Part shown: positions 50,588 to 60,019 of the stretch, piece after piece
Layout: every line of letters begins with the position of its first letter
How positions within the stretch are numbered: the first letter of the stretch is position 1
NCBI GenBank assembly: GCA_946537885.1
Contig: CAMNGC010000001.1
Location: 183,897-247,896, forward strand
Reading direction: 5' to 3'
Source of the DNA: an uncultured Clostridia bacterium
Lineage (GTDB): Bacteria; Bacillota; Clostridia; Saccharofermentanales; Saccharofermentanaceae
DNA: 64,000 nucleotides
Notes under the pieces: model-generated
What the model was told of the DNA's origin: nothing
The model's input: only the letters and a program-made list of their open reading frames with translations
The model's database searches: none
Position numbers and translations under genes: made by a program

Positions 50588-52557
50588 GACTTTGATGAGT
50601 CTCCTTTTCCTATGATCGGCATTCCGTTTGCCTTGACCGTCTTCTGTGCAGTCTCGGTAAGCTCATCAAATGTCGGAATAGTTCCGATGACGTTATCGTT
50701 AAGCCAATTCATATTGATTATCTCTTCGTTGGTAAGTCTCGGACTCATAGCGGGCTTTATGATCCCGTCTGCGCTCCTTAACTCTCCGTCGAAAGGATTG
50801 GCAATATCAGCAGTTATCGACTTACGGGCAGCCGATACCATCTTCTGAGTGCTATATGGAATATTATCACACTGATAGACATCAATGACACCTGAAGTCA
50901 TTCCCCACCAGTAATTAATAGCTTTATCCTTGCTGTCATCGGCTTCGGTATCCCATGCATCGTTAAGGACCTTACGGACGATCAGCTCATAATATTTATC
51001 CCATTTCCACTCCGGGAAAGCGATATTTGTTACGCTTCCGTCGTCACCTAACTGATAGAGACCGTACTCGTTGTCGGCTTTCAAGGGTTTGATGAGATCC
51101 GGACCTGAAACGATCCTAAGGTTGTTCTCGCGGATATATTCTCTCCAATAGCCTTCCTTAAGACAGGACCAGGTAAGATAGATCTTCGCCTTGGGATCGA
51201 CCATAGAAGCGCCGATGGCGAAAGCATTGATGTTGGCGATGTTACCGCATATGGGGTAGGTGGAGACATATCCGATCCTGTGATCCTCGGACATGCTGGC
51301 AGCGATGATACCCAACAGAAATTTGGCCTCATACATACGTCCGTAATAGGTTCTAACGGCTCCGTGGGACAAGTGAACAGAGCAGTTCAGGAACTTTATG
51401 TCCGGATATTTGACAGCCGCCCTTAAGGCAAACTCCATCTGTACCGGTGAAGTGGTTATGATCATATCGGCGCCATCTGCGGCAGCAGCCTCAACCGCAT
51501 CGGAGAATTCTTCTTCTGTATCCTTGCAGTCGCATGCGAGTGTCTTAACTACTCCGGGAAACATTTCCTCCAGTTCAAGGCGGCCTTTCTCGTGACCGTT
51601 GATCCAACGGGATTTGGTAGCATCACCGTCATAGAGGAAGAGGATCTTAAGAGGATTCTGCTCGCTAAAGGCAGGTGATTTCTTGATGATAGTGTCAATG
51701 ATCGGTATAGCTTTCTTCTGGAGCTGAGGTTCCTCGGAGAAAGCTATCTGGTTGCCGTTAGCTCTGATCCTTATCTCCTGCCAGATCTGGCTGATATTCT
51801 TCTTCATCTCATCAGCTGTGGCATTTATGAGACTTTCATATTTGTACATATCGATATATACGAGGAAAGCATCGCCTACGGTGATAGTCGTATAGGCCTT
51901 ACCGCCTGCTGCAAAATATGCCTTGGTAAAGTTGAAGAAGGCTGACTTAAGATCCATAAGTGTTTCTTCATCCCAGGCTTCATCATAGGTCTTGCCCATT
52001 GCCTCGGCGAGTCTGTCATAGCAGCCTTCCTCCGTGAAGGTGATATCATAGTTGCCGGTGCATTTATAGAACTTAAGGAACTCATAGTATATGTTGACTT
52101 CCTTATCGTCCTTGTCTTCCGGTATTGGAGGCAGGACACGGGTAACATTTGCCAGTATCGACGGTTGCTCTAAGAACTTCATTACCGATACACGCTTGTT
52201 GCCCTCGGATACATAGAACTTGCCCATGAATTCGGTAACGACAATAGCGTCCTGGATACCCTTGGAGGTCTGATAATCCATAAGGTTCATCCACTTCATG
52301 CCGAATTCGGTATCGGCAGGGAGAAGAGGCATAAAATTACGGGCGAAAGATTCCTGTCGCCCCTTAGTCACTGTTCCTACTACCAGGTAGAGGGGGATCT
52401 CTCTGGTACCGATCTTCTCCTCTTTAAGAGTGGTCCTGCTGGGTAGCATATAATCCAAAGCCGGCAGATAAGGATAGTGACCTTCACTTAAGGCTTTCTG
52501 GTATGCCTTGTTGCCAAGCTTTCTTGCCTTTGCATAATCTTCGGCTGTTGTTGCCAT
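50584..52557 (-). CDS. ParB-like domain fused to a BMP-family ligand-binding domain, no signal peptide
   Basis: 657 residues. Residues about 45-145 resemble a ParB/sulfiredoxin-type domain (YLVVGTVTKGRQESFARNF, then KFYVSEGNKRVSVMKFLE). A helical linker follows. Residues about 300-600 are a BMP/Med-type periplasmic-binding fold (LKILFLYDGDA, DGADMIITTSPVQMEFALRAA, RIGYVSTYPICGNIANINAFAIGA). BMP proteins are normally lipoproteins that feed nucleosides to ABC importers; this one starts MATTAEDYAKARK with no export signal and no transporter nearby, so it should act in the cytosol, perhaps as a nucleoside-sensing regulator. GGAAAAGGG precedes the ATG. Coupled to a metallophosphoesterase. Confidence 0.78.
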   Translation of the reverse strand: MATTAEDYAKARKLGNKAYQKALSEGHYPYLPALDYMLPSRTTLKEEKIGTREIPLYLVVGTVTKGRQESFARNFMPLLPADTEFGMKWMNLMDYQTSKGIQDAIVVTEFMGKFYVSEGNKRVSVMKFLEQPSILANVTRVLPPIPEDKDDKEVNIYYEFLKFYKCTGNYDITFTEEGCYDRLAEAMGKTYDEAWDEETLMDLKSAFFNFTKAYFAAGGKAYTTITVGDAFLVYIDMYKYESLINATADEMKKNISQIWQEIRIRANGNQIAFSEEPQLQKKAIPIIDTIIKKSPAFSEQNPLKILFLYDGDATKSRWINGHEKGRLELEEMFPGVVKTLACDCKDTEEEFSDAVEAAAADGADMIITTSPVQMEFALRAAVKYPDIKFLNCSVHLSHGAVRTYYGRMYEAKFLLGIIAASMSEDHRIGYVSTYPICGNIANINAFAIGASMVDPKAKIYLTWSCLKEGYWREYIRENNLRIVSGPDLIKPLKADNEYGLYQLGDDGSVTNIAFPEWKWDKYYELIVRKVLNDAWDTEADDSKDKAINYWWGMTSGVIDVYQCDNIPYSTQKMVSAARKSITADIANPFDGELRSADGIIKPAMSPRLTNEEIINMNWLNDNVIGTIPTFDELTETAQKTVKANGMPIIGKGDSSKS

Positions 52558-52694
52558 AATAAATCCCTTTTCCTTTTATCATTATTATGATTATTACCTT
52601 TGCTTATAAGCCTATTCTATCATCTGCCGTGTTTTATTATGCATTGGTAAAATAAACAAAGATAAATTTATCAGTCAGTTTACGCTAATCACTC

Positions 52695-52723
52695 TTGACA
52701 AACCAATCCCTTACGAGTATAAA
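52695..52723 (+). promoter_or_regulatory. gltB promoter
   Basis: Perfect TTGACA, 17 bases, TATAAA. The leader from about 52730 to the ATG is about 95 bases long. Confidence 0.9.
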
Positions 52724-52743
52724 TTGTGTTAATTGAATATTTG

Positions 52744-52799
52744 AAGCAATGGTGCTTATTGATGCAGGTATTTACCTGCTGTCGATAGGCACTTTTTTT
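52744..52799 (+). promoter_or_regulatory. Attenuator in the gltB leader
   Basis: An intrinsic terminator stands between promoter and gene. Arms 52752-52769 and 52774-52792 pair almost fully with one bulge (52780), followed by seven T. The upstream gene is on the other strand, so this can only act on the gltB transcript. A competing small hairpin, AAGC/GCTT (52744-52747 with 52754-52757), overlaps the 5' arm and has the six-base loop AATGGT with A at place 1 and G at place 4, as in ANTAR-protein binding hairpins. The second loop of the terminator hairpin does not fit that rule. Confidence 0.7.
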
Positions 52800-52825
52800 G
52801 TTTCAAAAAGACGGGGGTGTACGTC

Positions 52826-55800
52826 ATGATCAACAACTACAGAACACAGGATGCTTTTAAGAAGCAGGGACTTTATGATCCGGCCTTTGAGCACGAGAAT
52901 TGCGGTATCGGAGCAGTAGTTAATATCAGCGGCAAACAGGATCGCTATGTCGTTGACAGTTCCCTTAAGATCGTTGAGACACTGGAACACCGAGCCGGCA
53001 AGGATGCGGAGGGCAAGACCGGTGACGGTGTCGGCATCTTGCTTCAGATCTCTCATGAGTATTTTCATAAGCAGATGAAGGAGCAGGGGATCGACTTGGG
53101 GAAAGAAGGCAGCTACGGTGTCGGAATGTTTTTCTTTCCTCAGGGCGAACAGGAGCATCATTCGGCCAGAATTGCTTTTGAGCAGGCTCTGATAGGTGAG
53201 GGCCTGGAGCTGATAGCATGGAGAAAGGTACCGGTCGAGCCTGATGTATTGGGCGCACGGGCCAAAGAAAGCATGCCCAACATTGAACAGGCATTTATCG
53301 CCAAGCCGGAAGATACAAAGAAGGGTATTGATTTTGATCGCAGACTCTACCTGGCAAGAAAAGTTTTCGAGAAGTATAACAAGGACACTTATGTATGTTC
53401 ATGTTCAAGCAGGACGATCGTCTACAAGGGCATGTTCCTGGTCGATCAACTGAGGACTTTCTATAAGGATCTGAATTCGGAGGATTACGTATCTGCTATC
53501 GGTATCGTGCATTCGAGATTCTCCACTAATACTAACCCCAGCTGGCAGAGATCGCACCCTAACAGGATGATGGTACATAACGGCGAGATCAACACCATCA
53601 CGGGTAATATGAACAAGATGCTCTCGCGCGAAAATATCCTGAGAGCAGACTCTCTCGAGGACCGATATGATGATATCTATCCTATGCTGGATGTTGACGG
53701 TTCCGATTCTGCCAGACTCGATAATACTTTGGAGTTTATGGTTATGGCAGGAATGCCCCTGCCTCTGGCGGTTATGATAACGATACCGGAACCTTGGCAG
53801 CACATTACTACTATGTCTCGCGAGAAGAAAGCATTCTATCAGTATTATGCGACAATGATGGAACCTTGGGACGGACCTGCATCGATCATCTTCTCAGACG
53901 GAGATATCGTCGGTGCCGTACTGGACCGTAACGGCCTTCGACCCTCGCGTTATTATGTTACATCTGACGGCTACATGATCCTTTCGTCAGAGGTTGGAGT
54001 CTTAAGTGACCTACCCGCAGATAAGATCATTAAGAAGGACAGACTTCGCCCCGGCAAGATGCTGCTGGTCGATACCCGGGAAGGCCGCATAATCGATGAT
54101 GATGAGATCAAGAATGAATATGCCGGCAGGCAGCCTTACGGAGAGTGGCTTGATCACATGATGATCAAGCTATCCGAGATCAAGATAAAGAATAAGAGAC
54201 CTGTCAGGTATCAGGGTGAAGAACTCCTCAGTCTTCAGAGAGCTTTCGGTTACAGCTACGGTAATCTTAATAATGAGCTGATCCCAATGTGCCTTAACGG
54301 CGCTGAGCCTACGGCTGCCATGGGTGTGGATGTTCCCGTGCCGCCGCTGTCGGAACAGTATCCGCCGCTTTATGATTATTTCAAACAGAAATTCGCTCAG
54401 GTAACCAATCCTCCGATAGATTCGATAAGAGAATCGGTTATTACGGATACAACGGTCTATCTTGGCATAGCCGGTAATTTCCTTGAAGATAACGAGAAGA
54501 ACTGCCGCGTCCTTAAGGTCAATAATCCCATTTTGTCGAACCTCGATCTGATGAAGATCAGAGACAGTCATTATGAAGGCTTAAAGACAGCGGACATCTC
54601 CATGCTTTACAGGAGAGAAGACGGGCTTAAATATGCGCTTGATAATCTTTGTATACAGGCTGATAAAGCTCACGAAGATGGCGCGACGATCCTTATATTG
54701 ACAGACAGGGGAGTTGACCGGGAGCATCTGGCTATACCTTCGCTTCTGGCTGTGGCGGCGCTTGAGACCTATCTTGTCAGGACCAGAATGAATACCGCCA
54801 TATCTATTATCCTTGAGACGGGTGAACCATGTGCAGTTCATCACTTCGCCACGCTTCTGGGCTTCGGCGCAAGTGCGGTAAACCCTTATCTTGCTTTCGA
54901 TACGATACATGATCTTATCGATCGCGGCATAGTAGATAAGGATTATACACAGGCGGGCATTGCTTATACTTCTGCCATCGTAAACGGCATTGTAAAGATC
55001 GCTTCCAAGATGGGTATATCGACACTTCAATCCTATCAAGGCTCCAAGATCTTTGAGGCTCTGGGTATCGGTCGTGAGTTGATGGAAGAGTACTTCCCGG
55101 ATACAGTAAGCAGAGTCGGAGGGATCGATCTGGCCGATATCGAAAAGCGCTCTCAGGTAATGCACGATATGGCTTACGATCCCCAGGGGCTTGATACTGA
55201 TAAGGGCCTTCGCGTCGTCGGTTGGCATAAATCGAGAAGCGGCATGGAAGAGCATCTTTATAACCCCGAGACGATCCATCTTCTTCAGCTGGCGACAAGA
55301 CGTGGGGATTACGGTCTCTTTAAGCAGTTCACATCGCTTATCGACAACGAGAAGAAGCACGTTACACTCAGGAGCACGCTCGAGCTTGTGCTCCCCGAGG
55401 ACGGCGGCATTCCCATAGAGGAAGTCGAGTCTGAAGAATCCATAATGCACAGATTTAAGACCGGAGCTATGTCCTACGGTTCCATATCCAAGGAAGCACA
55501 TGAATGCATGGCCATCGCCATGAATCGCATAGGCGGTAAATCAAACAGCGGTGAGGGAGGAGAAGATCTCGACAGGATAGAGACATCCGGCTCGGAGGTC
55601 GATACATGTTCTGCGATAAAGCAGGTTGCATCCGGAAGATTCGGCGTAACATCCAAATATCTGATCTCCGCCAAGGAGATCCAGATCAAGATGGCTCAGG
55701 GCGCTAAGCCGGGCGAGGGCGGACATCTTCCTGCAGGCAAGGTTTATCCCTGGATCGCCAAGACCCGTCATTCCACTCCCGGAGTGGCTCTTATATCGCC

Positions 55801-57400
55801 GCCTCCTCATCATGATATCTATTCCATCGAGGATCTGGCCCAACTTATATACGATCTTAAGAATGCCAATAAGGATGCGAGGATCTCTGTTAAGCTGGTA
55901 TCCGAGGCAGGTGTAGGCACTATCGCGGCAGGTGTTGCCAAAGCAGGCGCCGGCGTCATCCTTATCTCAGGTTATGACGGCGGAACAGGCGCTGCTCCTG
56001 CAAGCTCGATCCACAATGCGGGATTGCCATGGGAGCTGGGGCTTGCCGAGACACATCAGACTCTGATACAGAATAACTTAAGATCCAAGGTCGTTATCGA
56101 AGCAGACGGTAAGCTGCTTACCGGGCGGGATGTCTGCATTGCGGCAATGCTGGGAGCAGAAGAATTCGGTTTTGCCACTGCGCCTCTGGTAACCATGGGC
56201 TGCGTGATGATGAGGGTATGTAATCTTGATACCTGTCCTGTCGGTGTTGCAACTCAGAACCCGGAGCTTCGTAAGAGATTTACAGGCAAACCCGAATACG
56301 TCATTAATTTCATGACCTTTATCGCTCGCGAGATGAGGGAATACATGGCGGCATTGGGCGTCCGGACCGTTGATGAGCTGGTAGGAAGATCAGATCTGTT
56401 AAGAAGCAGGAAATATGACAGCGACAATATCAAGTCAAGGATAGATATGTCGCAGATCATCAGTAATCCTTATGCAGGAGATACAAAGATCAAGCAACAT
56501 TTCGAGAAGGCTGATGTATATGACTTTAAGCTTGATGAGACGATGGATGAATCGGTCATCATCCCCGAGATGAAGAATGCTCTCGAGGACGGAAGTCCCA
56601 AGACTATCGATATTAACGTAACTAATCTGAACAGGGCTTTGGGAACACTTTTCGGCGCCGAGATCACCAGGAGATATTACAACACGCTGGACGAGGATAC
56701 TTATGTCATTAACTGCAAGGGCGCCGGCGGTCAAAGCTTCGGAGCATTTATCCCGAGGGGCGAGACCATAACTTTGGAGGGCGATGCCAACGATTATTTC
56801 GGCAAGGGCTTGTCCGGCGGTAAGCTGGCGGTCTTCCCGCCCAGGGAGAGCATTTTCGAGGCGGATAAGAACATCATCGTAGGTAATGTTGCTCTCTTCG
56901 GCGCGACATCGGGAAAGGCATTCATAAACGGTGTTGCAGGTGAGAGGTTCTGTGTCAGGAATTCGGGCGCGGAGGTTGTTGTCGAGGGAACGGGAGATCA
57001 CGGATGTGAATATATGACCGGCGGTGTCTCAGTTGTGTTAGGTCCTGTCGGAAAGAATTTCGCTGCCGGAATGAGCGGCGGTGTCGCCTATGTTCTTGAT
57101 GAACATAATGATCTTTATACCAAGCTCAACAAATCTCTTGTCGGCTTCTCGAGAATAACCCGGGAAGAGGATAAGGCTCATCTTAGGGCTTTGATCGAAG
57201 AGCATGTAAGGTGGACCGGTTCGCCTCTCGGAAGAAAGATACTTGATGATTTTGATACAGAGCTTTGTAAGTTCAAAAAAGTAATACCTCATGACTATGA
57301 GAGGATGCTTCATTCGATTTTGGTGCATAAAGCCGAAGGTATGAGTGAAGACGAAGCAAAGATTGCCGCATTCCACGAGAATACGGCCGGGAAGGCGTAA
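52826..57400 (+). CDS. gltB: Glutamate synthase large subunit
   Basis: 1524 residues from the ATG at 52826 (GGGGGTG ahead). A 25-residue propeptide precedes the N-terminal nucleophile Cys26 (HENCGIG) of the type II glutaminase domain. The central domain, the FMN-binding synthase barrel (about 830-1210) with 3Fe-4S cysteines 1126, 1132 and 1137 (spacing 6 and 5, as in known enzymes), and the C-terminal GXGXG beta-helix follow. With GltD it turns glutamine plus 2-oxoglutarate into two glutamate using NADPH. It is controlled by the leader terminator. gltD follows after 9 bases. Confidence 0.97.
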   Translation: MINNYRTQDAFKKQGLYDPAFEHENCGIGAVVNISGKQDRYVVDSSLKIVETLEHRAGKDAEGKTGDGVGILLQISHEYFHKQMKEQGIDLGKEGSYGVGMFFFPQGEQEHHSARIAFEQALIGEGLELIAWRKVPVEPDVLGARAKESMPNIEQAFIAKPEDTKKGIDFDRRLYLARKVFEKYNKDTYVCSCSSRTIVYKGMFLVDQLRTFYKDLNSEDYVSAIGIVHSRFSTNTNPSWQRSHPNRMMVHNGEINTITGNMNKMLSRENILRADSLEDRYDDIYPMLDVDGSDSARLDNTLEFMVMAGMPLPLAVMITIPEPWQHITTMSREKKAFYQYYATMMEPWDGPASIIFSDGDIVGAVLDRNGLRPSRYYVTSDGYMILSSEVGVLSDLPADKIIKKDRLRPGKMLLVDTREGRIIDDDEIKNEYAGRQPYGEWLDHMMIKLSEIKIKNKRPVRYQGEELLSLQRAFGYSYGNLNNELIPMCLNGAEPTAAMGVDVPVPPLSEQYPPLYDYFKQKFAQVTNPPIDSIRESVITDTTVYLGIAGNFLEDNEKNCRVLKVNNPILSNLDLMKIRDSHYEGLKTADISMLYRREDGLKYALDNLCIQADKAHEDGATILILTDRGVDREHLAIPSLLAVAALETYLVRTRMNTAISIILETGEPCAVHHFATLLGFGASAVNPYLAFDTIHDLIDRGIVDKDYTQAGIAYTSAIVNGIVKIASKMGISTLQSYQGSKIFEALGIGRELMEEYFPDTVSRVGGIDLADIEKRSQVMHDMAYDPQGLDTDKGLRVVGWHKSRSGMEEHLYNPETIHLLQLATRRGDYGLFKQFTSLIDNEKKHVTLRSTLELVLPEDGGIPIEEVESEESIMHRFKTGAMSYGSISKEAHECMAIAMNRIGGKSNSGEGGEDLDRIETSGSEVDTCSAIKQVASGRFGVTSKYLISAKEIQIKMAQGAKPGEGGHLPAGKVYPWIAKTRHSTPGVALISPPPHHDIYSIEDLAQLIYDLKNANKDARISVKLVSEAGVGTIAAGVAKAGAGVILISGYDGGTGAAPASSIHNAGLPWELGLAETHQTLIQNNLRSKVVIEADGKLLTGRDVCIAAMLGAEEFGFATAPLVTMGCVMMRVCNLDTCPVGVATQNPELRKRFTGKPEYVINFMTFIAREMREYMAALGVRTVDELVGRSDLLRSRKYDSDNIKSRIDMSQIISNPYAGDTKIKQHFEKADVYDFKLDETMDESVIIPEMKNALEDGSPKTIDINVTNLNRALGTLFGAEITRRYYNTLDEDTYVINCKGAGGQSFGAFIPRGETITLEGDANDYFGKGLSGGKLAVFPPRESIFEADKNIIVGNVALFGATSGKAFINGVAGERFCVRNSGAEVVVEGTGDHGCEYMTGGVSVVLGPVGKNFAAGMSGGVAYVLDEHNDLYTKLNKSLVGFSRITREEDKAHLRALIEEHVRWTGSPLGRKILDDFDTELCKFKKVIPHDYERMLHSILVHKAEGMSEDEAKIAAFHENTAGKA

Positions 57401-57409
57401 GGTGATCAT

Positions 57410-58900
57410 ATGGGAAAAGCAAGCGGATTTATGGATTATGAGCGCGTTGATAACCCCGGGGAAGACGCACTGGAGAGAATAAAGACCTACAGGGAGTTTC
57501 ACACTCAGATCGACGAAGATGAGAGAAGAAGGCAGGGAGCAAGATGCATGAACTGCGGTGTTCCTTTCTGTCAGAACGGCAAGCCCATATGCGGTATGGT
57601 GGCCGGCTGCCCGCTCAACAATCTTTGTCCTGACTGGAACGATCTGATCTACAAGGGGTTCTGGGATGAAGCGGCTGACAGATTGATGCTTACCAATCCC
57701 TTCCCGGAATTTACCTCCAGAGTCTGTCCTGCCCTTTGTGAGAAGGCCTGTACCTGCGGCTTAAACGGAGATGCGGTAACGGTTAAGGAGAATGAATATG
57801 CCATTATCGAAAAGGCTTTCGCCACGGGTAAGTTAAAGCCTCAGCCGCCCAAGACAAGAAGTGGAAGAAGAGTCGCAGTCGTCGGTTCCGGTCCCTCGGG
57901 ATTGTCTACTGCCTACTGGCTCAATAAGCGCGGTCACAGCGTAACCGTCTACGAACGTGAAGACAGGATCGGCGGCCTTCTTATGTACGGCATTCCCAAC
58001 ATGAAGCTGGAGAAGAGATTTATACAAAGACGCATCGATCTGATGAAGGCTGAAGGCGTTGAATTCATCACATCGGTAAATATCGGTGTCGATATCACTG
58101 CGTCAGAATTGGAAGAGAAATATGATGCGGTAGTCCTGTGCTGCGGATCCTCTCAGCCACGCGACATTATGGCTGAAGGGCGTGATGCAGAAGGTATCTA
58201 TTTTGCCGTTGATTTTTTGAAGTCGACGACCAAGTCTCTTCTTAACTCCAATATGACAGACGGCAACTATATCAGTGCCAAGTATAAGCACGTCGTGGTA
58301 ATCGGAGGCGGTGACACGGGGAATGACTGTGTCGGCACATCCATAAGACATGGTTGCCGGTCCGTTACCCAGCTTGAGATGATGCCGAAGCTGCCGGATG
58401 AGAGGGGCGAGAATAATCCCTGGCCCGAATGGCCCCGAGTCTGTAAGACCGACTATGGCCAGCAGGAGGCGATAGCCGTTTTCGGACATGATCCGAGAAT
58501 ATACACAACGACTGTAAAGAGATTTATCAAGGATGAAGAAGGACATCTTAAGGCCGTGGAGATCGTTAAGCTTCGTTCGGTTAGGGATGAAGCGACCGGG
58601 CGAATGAAGATGGAAAACATCGAAGGCTCCGAAGAGATCCTTCCTGCTGATCTTGTCTTGATAGCTGCAGGCTTTACGGGAGCTCAGAAATATATAACGG
58701 ATGCTTTCGGTGTGGAACTTACAGGCCGTAATACCGTAAGTACCAAAGATGACGGCCATGCGACTTCTATACCCGGAGTTTTTACGGCGGGAGATATGAG
58801 AAGAGGGCAGTCTCTGGTGGTATGGGGCCTTAGAGAAGGAAGAGATGCTGCCCGGGAAGTGGATGAATATCTGATGGGCTATAGCAATCTCAGAAAATAA
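57410..58900 (+). CDS. gltD: Glutamate synthase small subunit
   Basis: 496 residues. The N-terminal ferredoxin-like part has the Cys sets for two 4Fe-4S clusters (ARCMNCGVPFCQ, CPLNNLCPDW, CPALCEKACTCG). The FAD Rossmann motif is GSGPSGLSTAYWL and the NADPH motif is GGGDTGNDCVG. It passes electrons from NADPH to the large subunit. In operon with gltB and probably carA, 38 bases downstream. Confidence 0.97.
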   Translation: MGKASGFMDYERVDNPGEDALERIKTYREFHTQIDEDERRRQGARCMNCGVPFCQNGKPICGMVAGCPLNNLCPDWNDLIYKGFWDEAADRLMLTNPFPEFTSRVCPALCEKACTCGLNGDAVTVKENEYAIIEKAFATGKLKPQPPKTRSGRRVAVVGSGPSGLSTAYWLNKRGHSVTVYEREDRIGGLLMYGIPNMKLEKRFIQRRIDLMKAEGVEFITSVNIGVDITASELEEKYDAVVLCCGSSQPRDIMAEGRDAEGIYFAVDFLKSTTKSLLNSNMTDGNYISAKYKHVVVIGGGDTGNDCVGTSIRHGCRSVTQLEMMPKLPDERGENNPWPEWPRVCKTDYGQQEAIAVFGHDPRIYTTTVKRFIKDEEGHLKAVEIVKLRSVRDEATGRMKMENIEGSEEILPADLVLIAAGFTGAQKYITDAFGVELTGRNTVSTKDDGHATSIPGVFTAGDMRRGQSLVVWGLREGRDAAREVDEYLMGYSNLRK

Positions 58901-58938
58901 ACAAATATCGCAATAAAAAGTCAATGGGGTGAATGACT

Positions 58939-60018
58939 ATGAAAAGATATCTTGTACTGGAAAACGGAAAAGTGTTCGAAGGTGAAGCCTTTGGCGCCGA
59001 TGGTGAGGTGATCGCCGAGATCGTCTTTACCACGGCAATGACGGCATATCTGGAGACGCTGACCGACAAGAGTTATAAAGGACAGGCAGTAGTCCAGACC
59101 TTTCCTCTGATCGGCAATTACGGCATCATACCGGAAGACCGCGAAGGCGAGCAAAGCAGCGTATCCGCATACATCGTCCGTGAAGTGTGCGAAGCTCCTT
59201 CAAACTTCAGATGCGCCATGACAATAGATCAATATCTGAAACAACAGGGGATTCCGGGACTTAAGGGAATAGACAGCAGAAGTCTTACCAAGATCCTAAG
59301 AGAGCACGGTACCATGAACGGTATGATATGTGATGATCCGACTCATGCTGACCTTGATAAGATCTCGACCTACCGGATCAAGAGACCTGTGGATGAAGTA
59401 ACTGTCAGAGATGTCCGTATAGAGGAGCCGTCTGACGCTGATCGCAGATATAGTGTGGCCCTGATCGACTATGGAGTCAAAGAGAACATAATAAGATCGC
59501 TGACCAAAAGAGGCTGCAAAGTTACGGTGCTCCCGTCTTCTGTTACTGCTGCAAAGATCCGGGACTTATCTCCTGACGGCCTTTTCTTAAGTAACGGTCC
59601 GGGAGATCCCGAAGATAATGAAGAAGCCATAGCGACCTTAAGAGAATTATCTTTCGACAATATCCCTACTATGGGGATCTGCCTGGGACACCAGCTCTTA
59701 GCGCTTGCTCATGGGTTTAAGACATCTAAGCTTAAGTATGGTCACAGAGGAGCCAATCACCCGGTCAGGGACTTAACGAGCGGCAGGGTTTATATATCGT
59801 CACAGAACCACGGTTATGCGGTCGAGAGCGGCAGTATCGATAAAGACATAGCGGACGAGTTCTTTGTTAACTGTAATGATTTCACTAATGAGGGACTTAT
59901 TTATAAGAATGAGAATGCTTTCTCGGTGCAGTTCCATCCGGAGGCCTGCGGAGGTCCTAAGGATACCGATTATCTTTTCGATAGATTTATCGAGATGATG
60001 GAAAGAAGGGGTGAGTGA
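58939..60018 (+). CDS. carA: Carbamoyl-phosphate synthase small (glutaminase) subunit
   Basis: 359 residues from the second ATG (58939), 7 bases after GGGGTGA; the first ATG (58933) is too close to that site. The N-terminal CPSase domain and the class I glutaminase domain are complete, with nucleophile Cys248 (MGICLGHQL), His333 and Glu335 (QFHPEACGG). It supplies ammonia from glutamine through a tunnel to CarB. One base separates its stop from the carB ATG. Confidence 0.96.
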   Translation: MKRYLVLENGKVFEGEAFGADGEVIAEIVFTTAMTAYLETLTDKSYKGQAVVQTFPLIGNYGIIPEDREGEQSSVSAYIVREVCEAPSNFRCAMTIDQYLKQQGIPGLKGIDSRSLTKILREHGTMNGMICDDPTHADLDKISTYRIKRPVDEVTVRDVRIEEPSDADRRYSVALIDYGVKENIIRSLTKRGCKVTVLPSSVTAAKIRDLSPDGLFLSNGPGDPEDNEEAIATLRELSFDNIPTMGICLGHQLLALAHGFKTSKLKYGHRGANHPVRDLTSGRVYISSQNHGYAVESGSIDKDIADEFFVNCNDFTNEGLIYKNENAFSVQFHPEACGGPKDTDYLFDRFIEMMERRGE

Positions 60019-60019
60019 T

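Noticed and set aside
54581..55501. A 306-codon open frame on the minus strand
   Set aside because: Antisense to gltB, which is conserved over this whole stretch; no motif in the antisense frame.
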